This document shows, in pieces, positions 9,152 through 17,689 of a stretch of DNA of 64,000 nt. How positions within the stretch are numbered: the stretch's first letter is position 1; each line of letters opens with the position of its first letter. The DNA lies in assembly GCA_047632595.1 (NCBI GenBank), contig JBLIDK010000003.1, positions 17,439 to 81,438 of the forward strand, written 5' to 3'. This DNA comes from JBLIDK01 sp047632595 (lineage in GTDB: Bacteria > Bacteroidota > Bacteroidia > Sphingobacteriales > Sphingobacteriaceae). The notes beneath the pieces are model-generated. The model was given only the letters and a program-made list of their open reading frames with translations, was not told the origin of the DNA and searched no databases. The translations under genes and the position numbers were made by a program.

Positions 9152-10225
9152 ATGACAACGAAGAAATCACTGGAATTTTTTGAAAAATACATTAACATAG
9201 CCTCACCAACAGGTAACGAACAAGGCGGTCAGCAACTTTGGCTCGACTATATTCGACCTTTCATCGACGATCACTTTGTCGATAATTACGGTTCAGTAGT
9301 AGGAATTGTAAACCCAAAAGCAAAGTACAAAGTAGTTATTGAAGCTCATGCCGATGAGATAAGTTGGTTTGTAAACTATATTACAGATGATGGCTTGCTT
9401 TATTTACGTCGTAACGGCGGATCTGACCACATGATTGCACCTTCAATGCGCGTGAATATACATACAGACAACGGTCCGGTAAAAGCAGTATTTGGATGGC
9501 CTGCTATTCACACTCGCAACGCGGCAAAAGAAGAAGCACCTTCTATGAAGAATATCTTCTTAGATTGTGGTTGCACTACGAAAGAAGAGGTTGAAAAACT
9601 AGGAATCTACGTTGGGTGTATGGCAACTTTTGAAGATGAATACATGATGTTAAATAAGAAGTACCATGTAGGACGTGCTTTAGATAACAGAGCAGGTGGT
9701 TTTATGATAGCCGAAGTGCTTCGTCATCTTAAAGAAAACAAAAAGCAACTTGATTTTGGTTTGTATGTTGTAAACTCTGTACAAGAAGAAATTGGTTTAC
9801 GTGGAGCTGAAATGATGGCGAACAGAATAAAGCCAGATGTAGCAATAATTACAGATGTGACTCATGATACCACCACTCCAATGATTGACAAGAAAACACA
9901 TGGAGATATTAGTTGTGGTAAAGGTCCTGTTGTAACTTATGCACCAGCCATTCAAAATAATTTGCGAAAACTAATTTTAGAAACTGCAACTAAAATGAAA
10001 ATACCTTTCCAACGATTAACAGCTTCACGAGCAACTGGAACAGATACTGATGCTTTTGCATATTCAAACGATGGAGTAGTATCAGCATTAATATCGTTAC
10101 CATTAAGATACATGCATACTACAGTTGAAATGGTGCATAAAGATGACCTGAATAATGTGATAAAAATGATTTATGAAACATTATTGCAAATTAAAGATGG
10201 TCAAGACTTTAGGTACTTTAAATAA
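9152..10225 (+). CDS. M42 family metallo-aminopeptidase
   Basis: This 357-residue protein has the dinuclear metal centre of peptidase family M42: H66 and D68 in AHADE, the bridging D178 in RALDNRAGG, the catalytic E212 with E213 in QEEIGLRGAE, D235 in TDVTHD, and H322 in YMHTTVEMV. M42 enzymes are cytoplasmic tetrahedral aminopeptidases that trim peptides, often glutamyl or broad-specificity. Length is normal. It stands alone, with 162 bases before it and a terminator after it. Exact substrate preference cannot be read from the sequence. Confidence 0.9.
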   Translation: MTTKKSLEFFEKYINIASPTGNEQGGQQLWLDYIRPFIDDHFVDNYGSVVGIVNPKAKYKVVIEAHADEISWFVNYITDDGLLYLRRNGGSDHMIAPSMRVNIHTDNGPVKAVFGWPAIHTRNAAKEEAPSMKNIFLDCGCTTKEEVEKLGIYVGCMATFEDEYMMLNKKYHVGRALDNRAGGFMIAEVLRHLKENKKQLDFGLYVVNSVQEEIGLRGAEMMANRIKPDVAIITDVTHDTTTPMIDKKTHGDISCGKGPVVTYAPAIQNNLRKLILETATKMKIPFQRLTASRATGTDTDAFAYSNDGVVSALISLPLRYMHTTVEMVHKDDLNNVIKMIYETLLQIKDGQDFRYFK

Positions 10226-10318
10226 GGCCTTATACTTTAATGACATCAGCTTTTAGTCTTTAGGGAACTTGTTCTCTAAATTTAAGCGATGTTTATTTTT
10301 AATTAGTGTTGTTTTAAT

Positions 10319-10352
10319 AAAATACCCGAGGATTTAACCCTTCGGGTATTTT
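10319..10352 (+). terminator. Terminator after the M42 peptidase
   Basis: An 11-base perfect inverted repeat (AAAATACCCGA at 10319-10329, TCGGGTATTTT at 10342-10352) with a 12-base loop. A/T tails on both sides would allow it to work in either direction. Confidence 0.75.
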
Positions 10353-10409
10353 AATTTTAATGCCAAAAAGTAACTAATTTTTCTCAATTTCGCTTCTTAA
10401 AGTAAAAAC

Positions 10410-11297
10410 ATGAATCACGATAGCTGCGTAGTTTGCAATAGCTTAAACCTCGAAGACTTTTTAATAGTAGAAGATTATACTGTAAGTGGAGAAGAATTTC
10501 CATTAGTAAAGTGTAATGACTGCGGTATTGCAATGACCCAAACTGTTCCAACTGAAGAAGAAATTGGTAGTTACTACAAAAGCGATGACTACATTTCTCA
10601 TAGCGACACTCAAGAGGGATTAATGAACTCAATGTATCACAAAGTGCGAAAGTACATGCTAGGTAAAAAGAGTCAAATAGTAAGTGATTTTACTGGATTA
10701 AGTAAAGGGTCACTTCTGGATATTGGTTGTGGTACTGGCTATTTTGGGGGTGAAATGACCTCAAAAGGGTGGAGTGTAATGGGATTAGAACCTAGCCCAG
10801 AAGCAAGACTTGTTGCAGTGTCTAAATTTGGATTGCAAGCCAAAGACCCATCAGAATTATATAAACTAGAAGCAGAGAAATTTGATGCAGTTACTATGTG
10901 GCATGTGCTTGAGCATGTTCATAAGCTAAACGAATATCTACAAACGATTCATAAGGTATTAAAGCCTGGAGGCTTGCTATTAATTGCAGTGCCAAATCAT
11001 GAATCGTTTGATGCCAAGTATTATAAAAAGCATTGGGCGGCTTATGATGTGCCTCGTCATTTATGGCATTTTACACCAAATTCAATGAATGAATTGGTTG
11101 AAAAGCATGGATTCACAATAGAAAAACATAAACGCATGCCTTTTGATGCCTTTTACGTGAGTTTGCTAAGTGAAAAATACAGAAACAATAAATTGGCTCT
11201 GCTAATGGGTGGATTGATTGGAAAATTAAGCTGGATTAATAGCTGGTCAAGTGCAAAAAAATGTAGCTCTGTAATTTATTTGTGTCGCAAGAACTAA
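10410..11297 (+). CDS. Class I SAM-dependent methyltransferase with N-terminal zinc ribbon
   Basis: This 295-residue protein has an N-terminal Cys cluster (C6, C9, C35, C38) that probably binds zinc. It is followed by a Methyltransf_23-type Rossmann fold with the SAM loop LLDIGCGTGYFGG (residues 102-114), the acidic residue in MGLEPSPEA, and the motif WHVLEHVHK. Similar zinc-ribbon methyltransferases often sit in polysaccharide or O-antigen loci, but no such locus is evident here, so the substrate is unknown. Its stop codon overlaps the stop of the convergent lipoprotein gene by four bases. Confidence 0.8.
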   Translation: MNHDSCVVCNSLNLEDFLIVEDYTVSGEEFPLVKCNDCGIAMTQTVPTEEEIGSYYKSDDYISHSDTQEGLMNSMYHKVRKYMLGKKSQIVSDFTGLSKGSLLDIGCGTGYFGGEMTSKGWSVMGLEPSPEARLVAVSKFGLQAKDPSELYKLEAEKFDAVTMWHVLEHVHKLNEYLQTIHKVLKPGGLLLIAVPNHESFDAKYYKKHWAAYDVPRHLWHFTPNSMNELVEKHGFTIEKHKRMPFDAFYVSLLSEKYRNNKLALLMGGLIGKLSWINSWSSAKKCSSVIYLCRKN

Positions 11298-12058
11298 TCT
11301 ACTTTACTCCACCAGTTTTTTGGAGAGGTACTACTCACTTTTATTCCATCTAATATATAATTTTCTCCTCTACTAGCACTCAACAGAATATCTCCGTGAA
11401 GATTGTAGTCATCCCAAGGGGTAGTAAAGTTTGGAGTGTCTTGCTTAGCTTTATTATAAAAGTCCCATTGTTTTACCAAATGGTCAACAGTGTCTACGTA
11501 AATAAAGTATTTGTTTTGCGGAGTTCTGCCAGTTTCTTTAAAAGTTAAACAAATTACTTCGGCATTAATGCCAGCATTTGTTGTATCCATACCTAAGTGG
11601 TTCAAAGTAACGCCCGTATCTTTCAACTTATAAGGCATTACCAGCCAATAGCTGTCATTTATCCAGATATCCATTCCTTTTTCTAAAAGTATTTTTAAAG
11701 AATCAGGCTCGGTTATTTTTTTTCCAGAAATAAAAACATCTCCTTCCATTGAGAAAAGGTTGAATTGAAATACGCTTGTATCTTTTCGGAAAGAAGTAAT
11801 TTCAACATCTCCGGTGTACTTATCCCAAATGTGATTTCGTGCGCCAAAAAAGCTCCAATGTATAAACCGACTTTTATCCCAGTTTGCTCTTCCACCCATG
11901 GCTTCCATAACTTGGTCGGCTACTTTGATTGCTAAGGAGTCTGAATTTAGATGATCAAAACCAATAGCAGCAGGGTTTGCATCTTTGGTATTAGTAATCA
12001 CAGCATTATTGCAAGCCTGCAATAATGCCACAAGAATTAATAATTGTACGAATCTCAT
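11294..12058 (-). CDS. Putative lipoprotein of unknown function
   Basis: This 254-residue protein has a lipoprotein signal peptide with a lipobox (LLQAC, Cys16). It is therefore expected to be membrane-anchored in the periplasm or at the cell surface. Residues about 40-250 look like one beta-rich domain with many Trp and Asp residues (WSFFGARNHIWDKYTGD). They recall the LolA/LppX-type beta sandwich seen in many Bacteroidota lipoproteins, but this is a weak resemblance. It is the last gene of a leftward group: its start lies four bases past the floA stop, indicating co-transcription. Confidence 0.7.
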   Translation of the reverse strand: MRFVQLLILVALLQACNNAVITNTKDANPAAIGFDHLNSDSLAIKVADQVMEAMGGRANWDKSRFIHWSFFGARNHIWDKYTGDVEITSFRKDTSVFQFNLFSMEGDVFISGKKITEPDSLKILLEKGMDIWINDSYWLVMPYKLKDTGVTLNHLGMDTTNAGINAEVICLTFKETGRTPQNKYFIYVDTVDHLVKQWDFYNKAKQDTPNFTTPWDDYNLHGDILLSASRGENYILDGIKVSSTSPKNWWSKVD

Positions 12059-12062
12059 TTTA

Positions 12063-13034
12063 CTATTTCCCAGATTTTTTTCCTGGTTTAGAAATAGACG
12101 TACGCATATCTGTATCAGCTTCGATGTTTTGCATTCTGTAATAATCCATAATGCCTAAGTTTCCAGATCTAAATGCTTCAGCAATTGCCATAGGGATTTC
12201 TTTCTCAGCCATTATAACTTGTGCTCTTGCTTCTTCTGCCTTAGCTTTCATTTCTTGCTCATTTGCAACAGCCATTGCTCTTCGCTCTTCAGCTTTAGCG
12301 TTTGCTACTTTTAAATCAGCTTCAGCTTGATCAGTTTGGAGTTTTGCACCAATATTATCACCAATATCAATATCAGCGATATCAATTGAAAGAATTTCGA
12401 ATGCTGTACCAGAATCTAACCCTTTTCCAAGAACTGTTTTTGAAATAGTATCTGGATTTTCTAAAACAGCTTTGTGACTCACTGCTGAACCAATTGTAGT
12501 TACAATTCCTTCACCTACTCTGGCAAGAATTGTGTCTTCTCCAGCACCACCCACTAATTGCGCAATGTTTGCTCTTACTGTAACTCTTGCTTTAGCGATT
12601 AACTGAATACCATCTTTTGCAACAGCAGCTACAGGTGGGGTGTTTATTACTTGTGGATTTACTGAAAGTTGAACTGCTTCCGAAACATCTCTACCTGCTA
12701 AGTCGATGGCAGTTGCCATTTTAAAGGTTAATGGCATGTTTGCCTTGTCGGCAGATATTAATGCTTTTACCACGTTGTTTACGTGCCCACCAGCTAAATA
12801 GTGAGTTTCTAATTCGTTTGAAGTAATTTGAAGTCCTGCTTTGGTTGAAGTAATTAACGCATTTACCATAATACTTGGCGGTACTTTTCTTAAACGCATT
12901 AATACTAATGTCAAAAGACTTATTCTAACTCCAGATAGCTGAGCAGTTATCCATAAGTTTAATGGGAAAAGATAAAGGATTAGAAAAAAGGCAACGATTG
13001 ACCCAATTATAAGGGCGATTGTAAAGAATTCCAT
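12063..13034 (-). CDS. floA: Flotillin-like protein FloA
   Basis: This 323-residue protein has an N-terminal membrane segment (about 5-27), then the conserved FloA body (RLRKVPPSIMVNALI, ELETHYLAGGHV, RVTVRANIAQLVGGAGEDT, GLDSGTAFEILSIDIAD). It ends with an Ala/Glu/Lys-rich coiled coil (about 235-285) of the SPFH/flotillin type and a short MDYYRMQN tail. FloA scaffolds membrane microdomains in bacteria. The length and sequence agree with the UPF0365 family. It sits in a tight leftward run downstream of the DUF5686 and reductase genes; a role in organising the envelope is inferred. Confidence 0.92.
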   Translation of the reverse strand: MEFFTIALIIGSIVAFFLILYLFPLNLWITAQLSGVRISLLTLVLMRLRKVPPSIMVNALITSTKAGLQITSNELETHYLAGGHVNNVVKALISADKANMPLTFKMATAIDLAGRDVSEAVQLSVNPQVINTPPVAAVAKDGIQLIAKARVTVRANIAQLVGGAGEDTILARVGEGIVTTIGSAVSHKAVLENPDTISKTVLGKGLDSGTAFEILSIDIADIDIGDNIGAKLQTDQAEADLKVANAKAEERRAMAVANEQEMKAKAEEARAQVIMAEKEIPMAIAEAFRSGNLGIMDYYRMQNIEADTDMRTSISKPGKKSGK

Positions 13035-13078
13035 AGTTATTTAATTATTACGTGAAATTAGGTTATCTATTGGTAAAA

Positions 13079-13987
13079 TTAGAATAAAGGGCTTTGAATT
13101 TCTAATATTTCTAATCCTTCTTCAAAACTGTGGGGTTTGTATCCCAATATTTTCTTTGAATGCTCAAGCAAAATACCCGTTTTTTTAGGTCTTTGAGCTC
13201 TTTGGTTTAGTGTGTCAGAGCTAATTGAATTGATAATTGATTTATCTAATTTGTAAAAATCTGCAATGCGTTCAACTAATTCTAAAATCGACATGAAATC
13301 ATCTCCTCCGATATTAAATACACCTTTGGTTTTAGAGTCCATTAAAAGTTTACAACCAGCTGCTAAATCTTCGGCAAGTGTAGGAGTTCTAAATTGGTCC
13401 ATTACAATATTTATTGGCTTGCCGTTTTTTAAGGCTTCTCGAGCCCATAACACAATGTTAGAGCGACTCATATTGTCACAAATTCCATAAACTAAAATAG
13501 TACGAGCAATTGCCCAACTGTGGCATTTATTTTTTACAATTTCTTCAGAAGCTAATTTTGATTTTCCATAAAAACTTAAAGGATTTGCAAAGCTATCTTC
13601 AGCGTAAGGACCCTCTTCACCATCAAAAATAAAATCCGTACTTAAATGAATGAAATGTGCTTTGCATTTATTTGATTCAGTAACTAAATAGTCAACTGCA
13701 TTAACGTTTAAATCCCAACAGCCATCTTGATTATCTTCACAAGAATCAACATTGGTCATTGCTGCGGTGTTAATTACTACTTGTGGTTGAAATTCAGCAA
13801 AGCATTCCTTTACTTTTTGCGGATTAGTAATGTCAAGGGAGTGGTATGTGTATCCTTTAACTGAGGGGAATCTGTTTTCTCCAACGGAAGTTGCGATAAG
13901 ATCATAGTCAGGAGAAAAAGCAATTAGTTTAATTAGTTTTTGCCCTAATAGACCATTACTGCCAGTTATTAATATTGTTTTTTTCAT
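13079..13987 (-). CDS. RmlD-like dTDP-4-dehydrorhamnose reductase family protein
   Basis: This 302-residue extended short-chain dehydrogenase has the NAD(P)-binding TGSNGLLGQ (residues 8-16), an STD motif (116-118) and the catalytic YGKSK pair (Y140, K144). The segment STDFIFDGEEGPYAE matches the RmlD family pattern STDYVFDG. Members reduce dTDP-4-keto-rhamnose, or act as methionine adenosyltransferase regulatory-type proteins. The other rhamnose genes are not nearby, so the true substrate is open. The start is two bases from the DUF5686 stop, so they are translated as a unit. Confidence 0.8.
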   Translation of the reverse strand: MKKTILITGSNGLLGQKLIKLIAFSPDYDLIATSVGENRFPSVKGYTYHSLDITNPQKVKECFAEFQPQVVINTAAMTNVDSCEDNQDGCWDLNVNAVDYLVTESNKCKAHFIHLSTDFIFDGEEGPYAEDSFANPLSFYGKSKLASEEIVKNKCHSWAIARTILVYGICDNMSRSNIVLWAREALKNGKPINIVMDQFRTPTLAEDLAAGCKLLMDSKTKGVFNIGGDDFMSILELVERIADFYKLDKSIINSISSDTLNQRAQRPKKTGILLEHSKKILGYKPHSFEEGLEILEIQSPLF

Positions 13988-13989
13988 AG

Positions 13990-16497
13990 TTAAAATGAGA
14001 AAGCTGCAGAAATCTTAAATCCGAAGCGATTTATGTTTATGCCGGGGTTAATTAGCTGGTAAGTCCTAACATACTCTTTGTCAATATACGAAAGTCTATA
14101 AACCGCATCAATTCTGAAGATATACAAAATATTTTCTACGCCTAAATTTGCTTCCATGTAGGGTTTTTTTTCAAGGGTGGAGAAAGCTTCAACTCCTTGA
14201 AAATCGTCGTTAAGATTACTCAACCGACCTGCTAATGCTCTAAATCCTGCTACTTCACGAAATTTCAACTTCCTCAACACAGGAATTCTATTTAAAAAGA
14301 TGCCCTGAAAATGATGTTCAATTTTAAACTCTACATATTCATCACTTATAAATTCAAAGAAATTCATAAGGTTGTAACTACTAGTTTTAAAAAATAAAGT
14401 TTGATTTCCAGGATGCACAGCTAAGAGAGGAAAGGGAATGGAAGTGAAGATTTTCCCACCAGTAAATGAGTACCTACTATAACCTAAAACCCCAAGTCTC
14501 AACCTATGTCTATAAACTAAACCAACTTTTTGATAATTAAACTCACTTCCAGCAATTCCTTCAACACCTAAAGTGTAGGAGGTGATAAAAACAGGAGCAT
14601 ACAAACTACCAAGGTTAACTCTTTCATTGTCGTTAAACAAACTGTATGACTTTGGAGTGAAATTCAAGCCTAGAGCAAACTCTGAGGTGTTAAAACCTTT
14701 TTTATTTATACTATTTACCCCTTCAAGAGTACTAGCAATGGGGTTAAATCGAATATTCTTTGCAGATACTGTTGTTGTTAACCAAGGCGACAATTCTCTT
14801 CTAGCTGAAAAAGTGTGTTCCAATCGTTTATTAATTTTTGCATATTCTAGAATGTTACTTGTATCTGATTGATTGTTGTTTCTGCTAGTTCCAAAAACGG
14901 ATGAATTACCAAAATTGAAAGCAATTCCATTTTGACTTATATCGTCTTTTCTTTCTAGAGAAAATCTAGTAAATGGGTCTCTACTTGCAATAAAATCTAT
15001 TTTTGCTTGATGTTTAAATTTTTGATCCCGAGTTCCATAGGCTAAATAGCCAGATAGAATCCATTTATCGCTAAACTTTATGTTTGTTCTACCCCCTAAA
15101 TTAAAACGAGCTCCTTCTAAAACGTTTAGTGAAATTATATTGGGGATAGGTCCAAAATCCCAGTATCGAGTTGAGAAATACCCAGTGCTAAATATGTAAA
15201 AGGCACTTACTACATTTCTTATTAGTGATAGTTCACTTAAGGAATCAATCATTTTTATTCCTTGTTCGTCAACAGTAGTTAATGGGTCGTGTCTGTAATT
15301 ACTCCAAAAAACAGTGTCTTTAGTGAGAGCGTCATCCTTTAAAACAAGGTTTTTCTCAAAAAACCCTTCTTCTTTAGTTTGGTTAATTTTGATACTATCA
15401 ACAGAAAAATAAAACTTGGCCATTGTGCCTACTGTGTTTTTACCAAGTTGAATAATGTCAACTACCATTCGAGTTTTTTCTGGCAACAATTCTCCAGTTT
15501 CGCATTGGGTCAATGTTTGCTTTACGCTAATATCTTTTATCCAGTTTAGGTTTGCTTTTTTAGTGATTTCAAGGTCAACTTGAACTAATTTCCAGGAGTT
15601 TTTTGAAATCCAAATAAACCCAGTAAAAGCTAAATCCTGGTCATTTTTTGGTCTAACTTGAAGTTTATAACAGGTATCGGTATTAATTAAAACGCTATCA
15701 ATTATAAAGAAATCATAGAAGACTAAGGCAGCATCGGCCAAAGGCGAAAGAAATTCTTTATCAACTATTAATATGCGGTTATCATAAAAACTATACTCTT
15801 GAAAGGATGCTCCAGTAAATTGGGAAATTACATCGCCACCTCTTATTGCTACACCATATACATTTGAAGCTATTATATCCTCTCGGCGTTTTTTTGGATC
15901 TTTTTGATAATATAGTCGGGAAATGGTTTCTGTTTGAAGCACTGGTAAAACGGCTTCCCCATCTTCACCAGCAAGAACATTTAAACTATCGTATAAATTG
16001 CTAACAGGTTTGAATATTTTACGCTCGCCAAACTTATCACTTATGTTATCTACCGATAGCTGAATCTTACTATAGCTTTCATATTCATAGCTTGTTAGAT
16101 TACTTTTGTTGTAGATGCTTTTCATTGCAATAGCATTTCTAACTATTGCTAATGCAGGGTTTTCACCAGCGGTAATTTCAATAGCATCTAAGCCAAAACT
16201 CTGTTCTTTTAATTGAAAATTAACTTGTTGCGTTTGTGCATTAGATAAATCTTTAGTTCTAGTCTCAAAACCAAGATAAGAAGCAGAAATAGAATCTTTT
16301 AGCTTGGATGCTTCAATTGTATAAAAGCCTTCAAAGTCAGAGGTTGTGCCCTCAAAAGTTCCTTTAAAAAACACCGTTACAAAGGGCATTCCTTCGCCTG
16401 TTTCAGCATCGGTAACTCTACCTTTTACCACAAATTGAGCGTTCAAAATTTGAACACCAATAACAAAGCTTCCAAGTATGGATAAAAGGTATTTCAA
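13990..16497 (-). CDS. DUF5686 outer-membrane protein with carboxypeptidase-like regulatory domain
   Basis: This 835-residue protein has a signal peptide (about 1-20, ending ILNAQ), then an Ig-like carboxypeptidase regulatory domain (about 21-110: VVKGRVTDAETGEGMPFVTV). A long DUF5686 body follows and ends in amphipathic strands with a final aromatic residue (SAAFSF), as expected of an outer-membrane barrel. The family is restricted to Bacteroidota and is of unknown role; the N-terminal module resembles that of TonB-dependent receptors. Gene context (lipoprotein, FloA) agrees with an envelope function. The GNAT gene ends three bases upstream. Confidence 0.88.
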   Translation of the reverse strand: MKYLLSILGSFVIGVQILNAQFVVKGRVTDAETGEGMPFVTVFFKGTFEGTTSDFEGFYTIEASKLKDSISASYLGFETRTKDLSNAQTQQVNFQLKEQSFGLDAIEITAGENPALAIVRNAIAMKSIYNKSNLTSYEYESYSKIQLSVDNISDKFGERKIFKPVSNLYDSLNVLAGEDGEAVLPVLQTETISRLYYQKDPKKRREDIIASNVYGVAIRGGDVISQFTGASFQEYSFYDNRILIVDKEFLSPLADAALVFYDFFIIDSVLINTDTCYKLQVRPKNDQDLAFTGFIWISKNSWKLVQVDLEITKKANLNWIKDISVKQTLTQCETGELLPEKTRMVVDIIQLGKNTVGTMAKFYFSVDSIKINQTKEEGFFEKNLVLKDDALTKDTVFWSNYRHDPLTTVDEQGIKMIDSLSELSLIRNVVSAFYIFSTGYFSTRYWDFGPIPNIISLNVLEGARFNLGGRTNIKFSDKWILSGYLAYGTRDQKFKHQAKIDFIASRDPFTRFSLERKDDISQNGIAFNFGNSSVFGTSRNNNQSDTSNILEYAKINKRLEHTFSARRELSPWLTTTVSAKNIRFNPIASTLEGVNSINKKGFNTSEFALGLNFTPKSYSLFNDNERVNLGSLYAPVFITSYTLGVEGIAGSEFNYQKVGLVYRHRLRLGVLGYSRYSFTGGKIFTSIPFPLLAVHPGNQTLFFKTSSYNLMNFFEFISDEYVEFKIEHHFQGIFLNRIPVLRKLKFREVAGFRALAGRLSNLNDDFQGVEAFSTLEKKPYMEANLGVENILYIFRIDAVYRLSYIDKEYVRTYQLINPGININRFGFKISAAFSF

Positions 16498-16500
16498 AAA

Positions 16501-16926
16501 TTATTTTCTATTTAACACCATTTTATAGTGTTCGATATTAGCTTCCCAAAAAGTATCCCCTTCTTTTTTAAAGCCAAATGGTTCGTATAAGAAAACGGCA
16601 CTTAATTGAGCGTTTAAATAAACTTCTTTGTCGGTTGGAACGTCGTTTAATGTTGCACTTACCAACGCTTTACCAATACCTTTTTTTCTAAACTGTTTGA
16701 GAACAGCAAAGCGTTCTAGTTTAATTTTACCTTCTGGTGTTTTTCTCCACCTAGCCGTTCCAGCAGGAATTTCGTTAATTGTAGCAAGATATTGCTCAGA
16801 AATATCATCCAAACCGTCATATTCTTCCTCTCTATCAACTTGTTGTTCTTCCACAAAAACTACTTGCCTTATTTTAAAAGCTTCAACAAGCTCAGCAGGA
16901 TTTTCTATCTTTTTAACTTTTATCAC
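16501..16926 (-). CDS. GNAT family N-acetyltransferase
   Basis: This 141-residue single-domain protein has the GNAT fold, with the acetyl-CoA loop QFRKKGIGKAL (Q/RxxGxG/A) near residues 79-89 and the C-terminal PFGFKKEGDTFWE motif. It resembles the ElaA/YitI-like group (VFVEEQQVDREEEYDGLD). Substrate unknown. It is the first gene of the five-gene leftward group. A perfect minus-strand TAnnTTTG (TACCTTTG) at 17011-17004, about 78 bases upstream, may be its -7 element, although it abuts the start of the opposite gene. Confidence 0.85.
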   Translation of the reverse strand: MIKVKKIENPAELVEAFKIRQVVFVEEQQVDREEEYDGLDDISEQYLATINEIPAGTARWRKTPEGKIKLERFAVLKQFRKKGIGKALVSATLNDVPTDKEVYLNAQLSAVFLYEPFGFKKEGDTFWEANIEHYKMVLNRK

Positions 16927-17011
16927 TTTATTGACGATTTTTCACCACGAAGTTAAGAGTATTGTATATTTACTTCACTAATTTTCTAGTAATTACTCAA
17001 ATACAAAGGTA

Positions 17012-17338
17012 TTGACTAAGATTAAAGTTTTAGGTATTGATTTAGATTCTAACTATCGCTGCAAACATTACAATGCAATTGAGGATGTAGTGGCAATAAA
17101 AATGGCTTGTTGCAAGACCTATTATGCATGTATAGAATGTCATAATGAGTTAGCCCAACATAAATCGTTAAAATGGGAACGAAGCGAGCAAAGTGCTTTA
17201 GCTGTTTTATGCGGAAAATGTAATGGGGAGTTTTCAATTCAAACCTACTTAAGCTCATCTGAAAGTTGCCCAATTTGTAAGGCAGCTTTTAACTCTAAAT
17301 GTAAAAACCATCATCCTTTGTATTTCAAAATTAAATAG
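17012..17338 (+). CDS. CHY zinc-finger protein
   Basis: This 108-residue protein consists of a CHY zinc finger with metal ligands arranged as C17/H19, C33 or C34, C40/C43/H44, C67/C70, C86/C89 and C97/H100 or H101. The family is related to RCHY1-type fingers and has no known role in bacteria. The only start consistent with the domain is TTG at 17012; an in-frame stop at 16979 excludes a longer product, and the next ATG would remove the first ligands. It is followed after three bases by the TfoX-like gene. Confidence 0.8.
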   Translation: MTKIKVLGIDLDSNYRCKHYNAIEDVVAIKMACCKTYYACIECHNELAQHKSLKWERSEQSALAVLCGKCNGEFSIQTYLSSSESCPICKAAFNSKCKNHHPLYFKIK

Positions 17339-17341
17339 TTT

Positions 17342-17689
17342 ATGGCATACGACGAATATTTGGCGGATAGAATAAGAGCACTATTTAAACAACGAAACCT
17401 TCCAATTAGAGAAATGAATATGATGGGTGGTTATTGTGTGATGTTGGATGAAAAAATGTGTGTTGGCATTGTAAAAGAACATTTAATGGCGCGAGTAGGA
17501 CCGGCTAATTATGAAAAAGCACTGCAAATAAATGGAGCAAAGCCTATGGGTTTTACGGGTCGACCTATGAAAGGATATGTTTTTGTAGCTCCAGAAGCAA
17601 TTGATACGGATAAAGATTTAGACCTTTGGATTGGGCTTAGTGTAGCCTATAATCCTGAGGCCAAATCAAGTAAAAAGAAGAAAAAGTAA
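17342..17689 (+). CDS. TfoX N-terminal domain family protein
   Basis: This 115-residue protein contains only the TfoX/Sxy N-terminal domain (REMNMMGGYCVMLDEKMCVGIV, LMARVGP, FTGRPMKGYVFV). In Gammaproteobacteria Sxy/TfoX activates competence genes with CRP, but short stand-alone versions like this one in Bacteroidota are uncharacterised. It ends in a Lys-rich tail. The following gene starts immediately after its stop (TAA then ATG), so the two are very likely co-transcribed. Confidence 0.8.
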   Translation: MAYDEYLADRIRALFKQRNLPIREMNMMGGYCVMLDEKMCVGIVKEHLMARVGPANYEKALQINGAKPMGFTGRPMKGYVFVAPEAIDTDKDLDLWIGLSVAYNPEAKSSKKKKK

